The position numbers and the translations under genes were made by a program. Below, in pieces: positions 35,548 to 44,110 of a DNA stretch of 64,000 nucleotides. The DNA lies in the NCBI RefSeq assembly GCF_902498785.1, contig NZ_LR701493.1:22272-86271 (forward strand), read 5' to 3'. The notes beneath the pieces are model-generated. The model made no database searches and was not told the DNA's origin. It saw nothing but the letters and a program-made list of their open reading frames with translations. The DNA comes from Sphingomonas sp. EC-HK361 (lineage in GTDB: Bacteria > Pseudomonadota > Alphaproteobacteria > Sphingomonadales > Sphingomonadaceae). The first letter of the stretch is position 1. Each line of letters starts with the position of its first letter.

Positions 35548-35708
35548 CGGGGCATCCATCTCCTGTGCGTCGGCGTCAGCCCTAGCCAGACCCGCCGTCG
35601 GCGACAAGCGCCCTACCGTGTTTTCGAAGGAACGCAGATTGACGGTTGCAGGCCCCATACTATGCTGTCCAAAATAGAAAAATCAGTCCGGGTTATCAGG
35701 AGAGTGAC

Positions 35709-36536
35709 ATGCGCTTTGCGGGCAAGCGCGCCGTCGTTACCGGCGGCGCATCGGGCATCGGACGCGCGACGGTCGATCGGCTCGTCTCCGAAGGCGCCGA
35801 GGTTTGGATCGGCGATATCGACGAGGGTGCTGCGAACGACATGGTCGCGACTTCGAACGGCCGCATCCATTTCCGCCGCACCGACGTGACCGATGCCGAG
35901 GCGATCCGGGCGCTGATCGAGGAGGCGGACGCTGCGGGCGGGCTCGACATCCTGTTCAACAATGCCGGCGCGGGAGGCGCGCGCGAACCGATCGGCGAGG
36001 TCGCGCCTGAGGATTGGGACCGCACCCAGGCGCTGTTGCTGCGATCGGTCGCGATGGGCATCCGCTATGCAGCCCCGCTGATGACCGCGCGCGGCGGCGG
36101 GGCGATCGTCAACACGTCGAGCGTCTCGGCACTCGGCACCGGGTATGCGCCGACCGCCTATTCCACCGCGAAAGCCGGGGTGCTGCACCTGACGAAGCTC
36201 GCCGCGGCCGATCTCGCACGGCACAATATCCGGGTGAACGCGGTCGTGCCCGGCTTCATCATGACCAACATCTTCACCCGGCATCTGGAGGTGCCCGAAG
36301 ACAAGCGCGCCCAGGCGAACGGCATGATCGCGCACGTCGCCGCCGATTCGCAGCCCATCCGCCGGGCGGGGCGGCCGGAGGACATTGCCGCCGCTGTCGC
36401 CTATCTGGCGAGCGACGATGCCGCGTTCGTGACGGGCACGTCGATCCTCGTCGATGGCGGGCTGACGATCGGCACGCGCGGGAGTTGGGACCCAGCCGCG
36501 CCGTCGCTGTTCTCCGCATTAGAAGCGTTCCAGTGA
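35709..36536 (+). CDS. SDR family oxidoreductase
   Basis: The 275-residue SDR has TGGASGIGRATVD near residue 12, NNAGAGGAREPIG, and the catalytic Ser and Tyr-x3-Lys in NTSSVSALG and YSTAKAG. The ATG at 35709 lies 6 bp after AGGAG; a longer in-frame start is unsupported. The stop overlaps the start of the transporter gene (TGATG). The pair may import and oxidise one substrate. Confidence 0.92.
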   Translation: MRFAGKRAVVTGGASGIGRATVDRLVSEGAEVWIGDIDEGAANDMVATSNGRIHFRRTDVTDAEAIRALIEEADAAGGLDILFNNAGAGGAREPIGEVAPEDWDRTQALLLRSVAMGIRYAAPLMTARGGGAIVNTSSVSALGTGYAPTAYSTAKAGVLHLTKLAAADLARHNIRVNAVVPGFIMTNIFTRHLEVPEDKRAQANGMIAHVAADSQPIRRAGRPEDIAAAVAYLASDDAAFVTGTSILVDGGLTIGTRGSWDPAAPSLFSALEAFQ

Positions 36537-37999
36537 TGGCGAGCGTGGCGGCGAGCCCCGTAAACGTCCCGCCCCGGCGCCGGCTCTTGAACCGGACGAT
36601 GGCGAGCTACGGCTTCGGCGCGGTCGCATACGGCGTGAAGGATTCCGGGTTCGGCACGTTCCTGCTGCTCTTCTACAATCAGGTCGTCGGCTTGCCGTCT
36701 GCGACGGTCGGGCTCGTCGTGATGCTGGCCCTGCTGGCGGACGCGATGATCGATCCGGCGGTCGGCTTCTTCTCGGATCGGACGCGCAGCCGTTGGGGGC
36801 GGCGGCATCCCTGGATGTATGCGTCGGCGCTGCCGATCGCGATCGGCTGGATTGCGCTGTGGAACCCGCCGGCGCTCTCGGAGCCGATGACACTGTTCTG
36901 GCTGTTCGTGTGCGCGGTCATCACGCGCAGCGCGGTCAGCTGCTACGAAGTCCCCTCGGTCGCGCTGACGCCGGAACTCACCGCCGATTATGACGAGCGC
37001 ACGCGGATCATGGCGTATCGCTATCTGTTCGGCTGGGCGGGCGGCCTCAGCATGCTCGTGTCGGCGTATCTCTATTTCCTCGCGCCCGCGAATGGTGGCC
37101 TGCTGAGCCGATCGGGCTACGGCGCGTTCGGCATCACCGGCGCGGTGCTGATGGTCATCGCGATCCTGGTGTCGGCGCTCGGCACGCATCACGAGATCGG
37201 GAACCTGCCCAAACCCGCGATCATTCGCGGCACGCTGCGCGACAGCTTCAACGAATTGCGCGAGACGTTGAAGAACCGGGCCTTTGCGATCCTGATGCTG
37301 GCGGGGGTCTGTGCCTATACCGTGCAGGGGATCAGCTACGCGATGTCGAACTACCTCTACACTTATGTGTGGGGAATCAAGGGCAACACCTTCGCCTATG
37401 TGACGGTGGCGCTGTTCGTCGGGGTGATCGGCGCCTTCGTTGCGGCGCCCCGGATCGGCGCGCACGGTAACAAGGCGCGGTGGGCGATGCTGGCGGTGCT
37501 GCTGGCGGCGGCGCTGAATACCGCGCCCTATTGGCTGAGGCTGGTGGGCGGGTTCGCCGCGGTCGGCAGTCCGGCGATGCTGCCCGCGCTGCTGGGGTGC
37601 TTCATCCTTGGCACCGCCTGCTCGGTGACGGGGTTCATCCTCGGCGCGTCGATGATGGCGGATGTCGTGGAGGATTCGGAAGTGCGGACCGGGCGGCGGT
37701 CGGAAGGCGTCTTCTTCGCCGGATCGTTCTTCGTGCAGAAATGCACATCGGGGATCGGGATCTTCATCGCCGGCGCGATTCTGGCCTTTGCCGGCTTTCC
37801 GGCCAAGGCCGTGCCCGGACAGGTCCCGGAAGCGACGATCGACCGGCTGACGATCATCTATGCCGGCACGTGGGTGACGATCGCCTGCTTCGCTGCGTTC
37901 TTCTTCTTCCGCTTCCCCTTCGGCCGTGCCGAGCACGAGGCGCGGCTCGCGGCGCTGGCGGGCGCGGCGTCGGTCGATGCGGCACCACGCAAATTCTAG
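36536..37999 (+). CDS. MFS transporter, MelB-like (GPH family)
   Basis: The 487-residue protein has about 12 membrane segments. Its loop 2-3 motif DAMIDPAVGFFSDRTRSRWGRRHPWM is the pattern of sodium or proton symporters of the glycoside-pentoside-hexuronide family. Substrates in that family are sugars or glucuronides, but distant members in this clade take other compounds. It overlaps the upstream SDR gene by one base. Confidence 0.9.
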   Translation: MASVAASPVNVPPRRRLLNRTMASYGFGAVAYGVKDSGFGTFLLLFYNQVVGLPSATVGLVVMLALLADAMIDPAVGFFSDRTRSRWGRRHPWMYASALPIAIGWIALWNPPALSEPMTLFWLFVCAVITRSAVSCYEVPSVALTPELTADYDERTRIMAYRYLFGWAGGLSMLVSAYLYFLAPANGGLLSRSGYGAFGITGAVLMVIAILVSALGTHHEIGNLPKPAIIRGTLRDSFNELRETLKNRAFAILMLAGVCAYTVQGISYAMSNYLYTYVWGIKGNTFAYVTVALFVGVIGAFVAAPRIGAHGNKARWAMLAVLLAAALNTAPYWLRLVGGFAAVGSPAMLPALLGCFILGTACSVTGFILGASMMADVVEDSEVRTGRRSEGVFFAGSFFVQKCTSGIGIFIAGAILAFAGFPAKAVPGQVPEATIDRLTIIYAGTWVTIACFAAFFFFRFPFGRAEHEARLAALAGAASVDAAPRKF

Positions 38000-38166
38000 C
38001 GATTCGCGCTGAGGAGAACCGCAAGATATGGCCGTGACGCTGACCGGTCGCACCGTTCATCGCCGCGCAAACACCGCTGGCCGGAATTGGTTCCCACGGC
38101 TCTTTTCTTGTTAACCGTCCCCCCGTAGCCAACCTCAACAGTCATTCGCGGCCTTTGGGGGGCTCA

Positions 38167-38685
38167 ATGAAATTCGGTGGTTTTGCAGCGCGTTTTGCGC
38201 TGGTTGCAGCGTGCGGCCTGATGGCAACGACCCCCGCTTCGGCGACCTTCTGGCAGTGCGCGCCGTTCGCGCGTCTGATCTCCGGCATCAAGATCCACGG
38301 CAACGCCAACACCTGGTGGAGCCAGGCGGCGGGCAAATACGACCGTGGCGATACGCCCAAGGTCGGCGCCGTCCTCGCTTTCAACTCGACCGCACGTATG
38401 CGCGTCGGCCATGTCGCGATGGTCAGCAAGGTCGTGTCGGACCGCGAGGTTCTGCTGACCCACGCCAACTGGTCGCGCCGCGGCCAGGTGGAGCGCAACG
38501 TTCGCGCGGTCGACGTGTCGGACAAGGGCGACTGGAGCCTCGTCAAGGTGTGGTATGGTCCGCAAGGGGGCCTCGGCACCTCGAGCTATCCGACCAAGGG
38601 CTTCATCTATTCCGATCACGCCGCAGCCGATGTCGACGCGGCGGTGGCCGCTGCCGATAGCGCGGACCAGACTGCGGCTTCGTAA
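38167..38685 (+). CDS. CHAP-domain exported amidase or peptidase
   Basis: The 172-residue protein has a signal peptide (cleavage near PASA) and then a CHAP domain. The catalytic Cys lies in QCAPFAR, the His in GHVAMV and the Asn in HANW. Such enzymes hydrolyse peptidoglycan amide bonds. The C-terminus is an acidic Ala-rich tail. The ATG at 38167 directly follows a G-rich tract. The 167-bp upstream gap has no gene. Confidence 0.85.
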   Translation: MKFGGFAARFALVAACGLMATTPASATFWQCAPFARLISGIKIHGNANTWWSQAAGKYDRGDTPKVGAVLAFNSTARMRVGHVAMVSKVVSDREVLLTHANWSRRGQVERNVRAVDVSDKGDWSLVKVWYGPQGGLGTSSYPTKGFIYSDHAAADVDAAVAAADSADQTAAS

Positions 38686-38692
38686 TCCATTC

Positions 38693-38785
38693 GTCCCCAG
38701 CGAAGGCTGGGGTCGATCTCTGGCCCATGTGCCACCCCGATAGAGACATGGATCCCCGCCTGCGCGGGGATGACGGCTCCCGTCA
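38693..38785. repeat. Intergenic palindromic repeat downstream of the CHAP gene
   Basis: Two hairpins, CCCCAGCGAAGGCTGGGG and CCCCGCCTGCGCGGGG, lie about 50 bp apart between convergent genes. The form is that of REP-like elements and could end transcription from both sides. Confidence 0.55.
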
Positions 38786-39274
38786 GGCAGTGCCGGGCCG
38801 GAAGGTCATCGCGACACCGTTCATGCAATAGCGCTTGCCGGTTGGCTTCGGCCCATCATCGAACACGTGCCCCAGATGCCCGCCACAGCGCCGGCAGTGG
38901 ATTTCGGTGCGCTCCATCATCAGGCTGCGATCGCTCTTCTGCGCGACGGCGTTTGGCAGCGGCGCCCAGAAGCTCGGCCAGCCTGTATGGCTGTCGAACT
39001 TCGTCTTCGAACTGAACACCGGCAACGCGCAGCCCGCGCAGGAGAACCGGCCCTGCCGATGCTCGTCGTTGAGCGGGCTGGAATAGGGCCGCTCGGTGTC
39101 TTCGTGGCGAAGCACCTGATAGGCGGCGGGCGACAGCTTCTTGCGCCACGCCGCGTCGCTCATCGTCACCTCGAAGCGTTCGGCCGCGGTTGCAGGGCCG
39201 CTGCCGCAGCCGAAGAGCGCTAAGGCCGATCCGCCAAGGGCGGCGGTGGAAAGAAAGGCACGGCGGTCGAGCAT
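38783..39274 (-). CDS. msrB: Peptide-methionine (R)-S-oxide reductase, exported
   Basis: The 163-residue enzyme reduces methionine-R-sulfoxide in proteins. Zinc-binding CAGC and CRRC pairs and the catalytic Cys in RYCMNGVAM are present. The N-terminus combines a twin-arginine motif (DRRAFLS) with a lipobox-like LFGC, so it is probably a Tat-exported lipoprotein acting in the periplasm. It is convergent with the CHAP gene and divergent from proA. Confidence 0.95.
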   Translation of the reverse strand: MLDRRAFLSTAALGGSALALFGCGSGPATAAERFEVTMSDAAWRKKLSPAAYQVLRHEDTERPYSSPLNDEHRQGRFSCAGCALPVFSSKTKFDSHTGWPSFWAPLPNAVAQKSDRSLMMERTEIHCRRCGGHLGHVFDDGPKPTGKRYCMNGVAMTFRPGTA

Positions 39275-39410
39275 AGTGAATCTCCTGCTTCGTCCCGATC
39301 ATGTAGGTCGCGACGCTTCGCATGGAAGTTACGCTGCCAACGCACGGCGGACGCATGGTGCTCCGCGAACCCCTCCTGACGCGCGTTCGTGCGCATGATA
39401 TGCCGCCTTG

Positions 39411-40673
39411 GTGGCTGATACAGATTCTCCGCAGGCGTTGATCGCCGATCTTGGCCGTCGTGCGCGTGGCGCGGCGCGCGTGCTTGCAGGCTTGTCGACC
39501 GAAGCGAAGGCGAGCGGCCTGCGCGCGGCGGCGGCGGCGTTGCGGCGCGGGGCGGCTGCGATCCTCACGGCGAATGCCCTCGATATGGAGCGCGCCGCGG
39601 CGGCCGGCCTGTCGGCGGCGATGCTCGACCGGCTCAGGCTCGATCCGGCGCGGGTCGCGGCGATGGCGGCGGGGGTCGATGCGGTCGCCGCGCTCGACGA
39701 TCCGGTCGGCCGCGTGATCGACGAGACCGTGCGGCCCAACGGCCTTGTCCTGCGCCGGGTGCGCGTGCCGATCGGCGTCATCGGCATCATCTATGAAAGC
39801 CGGCCCAACGTGACCGCCGATGCCGCGGCGCTGTGTGTGATGGCGGGCAATGCGGTGATCCTTCGTGGCGGTTCGGAAGCGGTGGAGAGCAACCACGCGA
39901 TCCATGCGGCGATGGTGGCGGGGCTGGTCGAGGCGGGGCTGCCGGCGGAGGCGGCGTTGCGGGTCGACACGACCGACCGGGCGGCGGTGGGCGCCATGCT
40001 CACCGCGGATGGCGCGATCGACATGATCGTGCCGCGCGGGGGCAAGAGCCTGGTCGCGCGGGTGCAGGCCGAGGCGCGCGTGCCGGTGCTCGCGCATCTC
40101 GACGGGATCAACCACGTCTATGTCGATGCGTCGGCCGACGCGGCAATGGCGGAGCGGATCGTGGTCGATGCCAAGATGCGCCGCACGGGGATTTGCGGCG
40201 CGATGGAGACGCTGCTGATCGATCGCGCCTTTCCTGCGGCGGCGCGGCTGGTCGATGCGCTCCGGGATGCCGGCTGCGAGGTCCGCGGCGATGACGCGAT
40301 CCGTGCAGGCAATCCCGACGTGACTCCCGCGAGCGACGAAGATTGGGATACCGAATATCTCGACGCCGTCGCTTCGGTCGCGGTAGTGGACGGTGTGGAC
40401 GCAGCCTTGGCACATATCGCGGCGCACGGATCGCACCACACCGACGCGATCGTCGCGGAGAACGATGCGGTGGCGCAGCGCTTTATCGCTGCGGTGGATT
40501 CCGCGATCGTCTTGTGGAACGCCTCGACCCAATTCGCCGATGGCGGCGAGTTCGGGCTGGGCGCCGAAATCGGCATCGCCACCGGCCGTCTGCACGCGCG
40601 CGGGCCTGTCGCGCTGGAGGGGCTGACGACGTACAAATGGGTCGGCATCGGAACGGGGCAGGTGCGGGGATAG
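39411..40673 (+). CDS. proA: Gamma-glutamyl phosphate reductase
   Basis: The 420-residue enzyme makes glutamate 5-semialdehyde in proline synthesis. It has [17 protein letters not shown] near residue 120, and the catalytic Cys in [14 protein letters not shown]-terminal [15 protein letters not shown] follows. The GTG at 39411 was chosen; a TTG one codon upstream is possible. A ParDE-like pair follows within 40 bp. Confidence 0.96.
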   Translation: MADTDSPQALIADLGRRARGAARVLAGLSTEAKASGLRAAAAALRRGAAAILTANALDMERAAAAGLSAAMLDRLRLDPARVAAMAAGVDAVAALDDPVGRVIDETVRPNGLVLRRVRVPIGVIGIIYESRPNVTADAAALCVMAGNAVILRGGSEAVESNHAIHAAMVAGLVEAGLPAEAALRVDTTDRAAVGAMLTADGAIDMIVPRGGKSLVARVQAEARVPVLAHLDGINHVYVDASADAAMAERIVVDAKMRRTGICGAMETLLIDRAFPAAARLVDALRDAGCEVRGDDAIRAGNPDVTPASDEDWDTEYLDAVASVAVVDGVDAALAHIAAHGSHHTDAIVAENDAVAQRFIAAVDSAIVLWNASTQFADGGEFGLGAEIGIATGRLHARGPVALEGLTTYKWVGIGTGQVRG

Positions 40674-40709
40674 GTTGAGCGACAGAGGCGCATCGCTTAT
40701 ATCCGCCGA

Positions 40710-40970
40710 ATGGTCAGTCTCCAGCCTATCAGCACCGAAATCGACACCGAGACGATGGTGCTCGTCGATCGCGTCGCGCAGCGTCGCGGCATCAGCAGCC
40801 GGCAGTTCGCAGCGGAGGCGATCAGGCGAGCGGCCGAGAGCGATGATGATTTCGATGCGTTTATCCAGGTCGGACTAGACGCGATCGAACGCGGTGAGGT
40901 CGTGTCGCACGAACAGGTGATGGCCGAACTCGACGGAATGATCGCCAAGCATCGCGCTCGATGCGCTTGA
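40710..40970 (+). CDS. ParD-like RHH antitoxin
   Basis: The 86-residue protein has an N-terminal ribbon-helix-helix (TEIDTETMVLVDRVAQRRGISSRQFAAEA is the fold region). An acidic C-terminal tail would bind the toxin. It is paired with a RelE/ParE gene that overlaps it by 10 bp, the usual antitoxin-first order. The RHH part should repress its own promoter. Confidence 0.82.
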   Translation: MVSLQPISTEIDTETMVLVDRVAQRRGISSRQFAAEAIRRAAESDDDFDAFIQVGLDAIERGEVVSHEQVMAELDGMIAKHRARCA

Positions 40971-41245
40971 TATGGTCGGCGCCGGCCCTCGACGATCTGC
41001 GCGGCATTGACGACTGGCTGACACGGGAAGCGAGCGCCGGCGTTGCTCTGCGAAATCTGGCAGCAATTCGATTTCGCGCGAAGTTTCTACAAGATTTTCC
41101 ACGCGGCGGCAGACCACTTCAGAATGGGCAGCGTGTCCTTGTCGTTTACGATACTCCCTATCTGATCCGCTATCAGATCATTGACAGGGTGGTATCGGTT
41201 GTCCGCGTTCATCACGAGCGTGAGGGTTGGTTGCTCGATCCGTGA
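40961..41245 (+). CDS. RelE/ParE-family toxin
   Basis: The 94-residue protein has the ParE pattern: WSAPALDDLRGIDDWL at the start, FPRGGRPLQNGQRVLVV in the middle and IRYQIIDRVVSVVRVHH near the end. ParE toxins block DNA gyrase and RelE toxins cleave mRNA; sequence alone does not decide here. The nadD GTG start overlaps its stop codon, tying the module to a housekeeping operon. Confidence 0.85.
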   Translation: MRLIWSAPALDDLRGIDDWLTREASAGVALRNLAAIRFRAKFLQDFPRGGRPLQNGQRVLVVYDTPYLIRYQIIDRVVSVVRVHHEREGWLLDP

Positions 41246-41874
41246 GGCGCATCGGCCTCCTCGGCGGATCGTTCAACCCGGCGCATCGCGGGCACCGGGC
41301 GATTTCGCTTGCGGCAATCCGGGCGCTTGGGCTGGACGAGGTGTGGTGGCTGGTGTCGCCCGGCAATCCGCTGAAGCCTGCCACGGGGATGGCACCCTTC
41401 GCCGCGCGGATTGCGTCGGCGCGGGCGATGGCGCGGCGGGCGCCGATCGTGGCGAGCGATATCGAGCTGCGGCTCGGCACGCGCTACACCGTCGATACCG
41501 TTCGCGCGCTCGTCCGCCGATATCCGAAAACTGACTTCGTGTGGCTGATGGGCGCGGACAATCTCGCCGAGTTCCACCGCTGGCGCGACTGGCGGCGGAT
41601 CGCACGCACGCTGCCGATTGCGGTCATCGCGCGTCCGGGCTATGATGCAGGCGCCCTCGCGGCCGACGCGATGGGTTGGCTGCGGCGTTTCCAGCGGCCC
41701 GCACGCCAGGCGAAACGTTGGACCGAGTGGAGTTTGCCGGCCCTGGTGCTGCTGCGCTTCCGCCCCGACCCGACTTCGGCGACCGCGCTGCGTCGCGCCG
41801 ATCCCGCCTGGTTCCGTCTTTACGCGGACCCGGAACATCCAGCCATCACCCCTGCCGCATCTCCGGCAAATTAG
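41242..41874 (+). CDS. nadD: Nicotinate-nucleotide adenylyltransferase
   Basis: The 210-residue enzyme makes deamido-NAD from nicotinate mononucleotide and ATP. It has the nucleotidyltransferase GGSFNPAHRGH motif near residue 8 and the LMGADNLAEFHRW motif near 98. The GTG at 41242 shares two bases with the upstream stop; a TTG at 41227 is less likely. It heads the conserved nadD-rsfS-rlmH run. Confidence 0.95.
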   Translation: MRRIGLLGGSFNPAHRGHRAISLAAIRALGLDEVWWLVSPGNPLKPATGMAPFAARIASARAMARRAPIVASDIELRLGTRYTVDTVRALVRRYPKTDFVWLMGADNLAEFHRWRDWRRIARTLPIAVIARPGYDAGALAADAMGWLRRFQRPARQAKRWTEWSLPALVLLRFRPDPTSATALRRADPAWFRLYADPEHPAITPAASPAN

Positions 41875-41882
41875 GAGCTACC

Positions 41883-42275
41883 TTGGCCACCAACCCCAAC
41901 GCTTACCGATCGCCCGATGCCGAGAGCGTCGCGGTGCTTCACAAGCTCGTGCTCGATTCGCTCGATGACGATCAGGCGGTCGACACGATCTCCATCCCGC
42001 TGGCAGGCAAGTCGTCGATCGCGGATCACATGGTGATCGCCAGCGGCCGCTCGACGCGGCAGGTCGCGTCGATGGCATCGAAGCTGGCCGAGCGGATCAA
42101 GGGTGAGACCGGCCGCTCGGCGCGCATCGAGGGACTGCCGACCGCGGACTGGGTGCTGATCGATGCGGGCGACGTGATCGTCCACCTGTTCCGGCCCGAG
42201 GTGCGCACCTTCTACAATCTGGAGCGGATGTGGTCGTTCGGCGACGCGCCTGCCCCGGCGGTCGGGCAGGCCTGA
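41883..42275 (+). CDS. rsfS: Ribosome silencing factor RsfS
   Basis: The 130-residue protein binds ribosomal protein L14 and blocks subunit joining in starvation. It contains the family blocks DHMVIASGRSTRQVASMA, DWVLIDAGDVIVHLF and the terminal FYNLERMW. The TTG at 41883 is the best start: TAGGAG lies 6 bp upstream and the N-terminus has normal length. It is followed by rlmH, as in many genomes. Confidence 0.94.
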   Translation: MATNPNAYRSPDAESVAVLHKLVLDSLDDDQAVDTISIPLAGKSSIADHMVIASGRSTRQVASMASKLAERIKGETGRSARIEGLPTADWVLIDAGDVIVHLFRPEVRTFYNLERMWSFGDAPAPAVGQA

Positions 42276-42293
42276 CCAGATACCCCGCGCGCG

Positions 42294-42716
42294 ATGCTGC
42301 TCCATATCGTCGCGCGCGGGCGAATCGCGCGGTCGCCTGAGGGCGAACTGGTCGATCGTTACCTGAGGCGGATCGCATGGCCAGTCCGCGCGACTGAACT
42401 GCCCGATACCGGCGGAAAGATGCCGGCTGAACCCCCGCAGACGCGCCGCGTCGTGCTCGACGAAAAGGGAGAGATGCTGTCGTCGATGGCCTTTGCCGAG
42501 CGGCTTGGGCGATGGCGTGATGATGGCGTGCGCGAGGCGCGGTTCCTGATCGGCGCTGCGGACGGCTTCGACGATGCGGCGCGCGCCGAGGCGGACCTGC
42601 TTCTCTCGTTCGGGCGGGCGACCTGGCCGCACATGCTGGCGCGCGCGATGCTGGCCGAGCAGCTGTTTCGCGCAACCGCGATCCTTGCCAACCACCCCTA
42701 TCACCGCGAAGGATAG
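42294..42716 (+). CDS. rlmH: 23S rRNA (pseudouridine1915-N3)-methyltransferase
   Basis: The 140-residue SPOUT enzyme methylates a pseudouridine in helix 69 of 23S rRNA. It has VVLDEKGEMLSSMAFAERL, FLIGAADG for SAM binding, and LSFGRATWPHMLARAMLAEQLFRA with the family C-terminus HPYHREG. Spacing to rsfS is 18 bp, so cotranscription is expected. Confidence 0.96.
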   Translation: MLLHIVARGRIARSPEGELVDRYLRRIAWPVRATELPDTGGKMPAEPPQTRRVVLDEKGEMLSSMAFAERLGRWRDDGVREARFLIGAADGFDDAARAEADLLLSFGRATWPHMLARAMLAEQLFRATAILANHPYHREG

Positions 42717-42720
42717 CCCG

Positions 42721-43881
42721 GTGCGTCGGGGGATCGCCATCGCTGCTGTGCTGATTGCCTGTATGGGCGGCGCGGGGGTGTGGGCGGCGACCGATCCGCT
42801 GATGGCGCAACGCCGCGCGCTGGCCGCGGCGCAGCGTCAATTGCAGGCGGCGGGCGCGCGGTCGGCGCAGCTCGAGCGGCAGGCGACGGGGGAGCGCGAC
42901 GCGGCGACCGCAGCGGCGCGGCGCAAGGCCGCGGTCGAGGCGCGGATCGCCGGCGCGCGGGCGGAGATCGTGGCGGCACGCGCTCGCATCGCGATCATCG
43001 ATCGGCTGCTCGGCGAACAACGCGCGCGGCTTGCCGTGCAGCAGGCGCCCGTCGCACGGCTGCTCGCGGCGCTGCAGTCGCTGGCACGCCGCCCGACTCT
43101 GGCGGCGGTCGTGCAGCCGGGATCGGTCGATGATCTTGTCCATGTCCGCGCGGTGCTGGGCAGCACGTTACCGGTCATTCGCGCGCGGACCATCGATATC
43201 CGCAGCGAAGTCGATCGTGCCCGTTTGCTCAGCATCGAGGCGACACGGGCTGCGGCTGCACTGCACAGCGGCGAGGCGCGGCTCCTCGACGAGCGGCGGG
43301 AGCTTGCAGCGCTGGAGCTGCTTCACGGTGCGCGGGCAAGCACCCTGCGACGCAGCGCGATCGCCGAATCCGACAAGGCGATTGCGCTCGGCGAGGCAGC
43401 GCGGGATATCGTGGACGACATGGACAGCGCGACCGACCAGCGCGCGACGCTGGCCGCGCTCGTCGATCTGCCGGGGCCGCCCGCAGGCATCGCCGCGCTC
43501 GCTCCGCCGCCCGTCTATCGCCTGCCGGTGCGTGGCCGCGTGGTGACAGGGCTTGGCGAGCTGTCGGATGCCGGATTCCGTGCGCGCGGGCTGACGCTGG
43601 CGGTCGCTCCGGGCGCGGTGGTGAAGGCGCCGGCGAGCGGCACGGTGCGGCTGGCCCGGCCGTTCCGCGATTACGGGACGATCGTCATCATCGATCATGG
43701 GCAGGGCTGGACGACGCTGGTCACTGGCCTCGGCGGGACGCAGGTCCGGCGCGGCGAGGCGGTGCGCAGCGGCGCAGTGCTGGGGCGTGCGCCCACCGGC
43801 GATGCGCCGCTGGTGACGGTCGAGCTCCGCCGTCAGGGCCGGCCGATGGATATCACCGCGCTTGCCGGGGTAGTGCCTTAG
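42721..43881 (+). CDS. EnvC-like murein hydrolase activator, degenerate M23 domain
   Basis: The 386-residue protein has a signal peptide and long coiled coils at about residues 25-100 and 160-230. A C-terminal LytM/M23 domain follows, with VKAPASGTVRLARPFRDYGTIVIID. The zinc-ligand pattern HxxxD expected before this stretch is absent (it reads FRARGLTLAV), so it should activate amidases rather than cut. The GTG start lies 5 bp after the rlmH stop. Confidence 0.88.
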   Translation: MRRGIAIAAVLIACMGGAGVWAATDPLMAQRRALAAAQRQLQAAGARSAQLERQATGERDAATAAARRKAAVEARIAGARAEIVAARARIAIIDRLLGEQRARLAVQQAPVARLLAALQSLARRPTLAAVVQPGSVDDLVHVRAVLGSTLPVIRARTIDIRSEVDRARLLSIEATRAAAALHSGEARLLDERRELAALELLHGARASTLRRSAIAESDKAIALGEAARDIVDDMDSATDQRATLAALVDLPGPPAGIAALAPPPVYRLPVRGRVVTGLGELSDAGFRARGLTLAVAPGAVVKAPASGTVRLARPFRDYGTIVIIDHGQGWTTLVTGLGGTQVRRGEAVRSGAVLGRAPTGDAPLVTVELRRQGRPMDITALAGVVP

Positions 43882-43888
43882 GCGTCTT

Positions 43889-43993
43889 TTTCCGTTTGCT
43901 TCGAGCGGAGATCGAGCGAAGTCGAGATCGTAGTCGAGAACGGTTCTCGACAGACGCTTCTCGGCTACGCTCGAAGCGGCGCGAACCAAACGG
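43889..43993. repeat. Intergenic repeat, copy B
   Basis: About 105 bp nearly identical to 33471-33574, lying between the EnvC-like gene and the S41 peptidase gene. Differences between the copies are mostly in the stems, some apparently compensatory (GAACGGTTCTC here and GAAGCGTTCTC there). Confidence 0.8.
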
Positions 43994-44110
43994 GGCAAAT
44001 TACCGCTCGCCGGCTGATTTTCACGCTCCGTTCATCGCGATGCGCGCTTTGCTAGCCCCCGGAAATCCCGCTAGGGTCGAGGGGAACACCGTATTCCTTC
44101 AGGACACGCC

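Noticed and set aside
36401-38053. Long antisense frame over the MelB-like transporter
   Set aside because: Its composition (Arg, His, Asp-rich, no hydrophobic core) is that of a shadow frame, and the sense strand is a clear 12-helix transporter.
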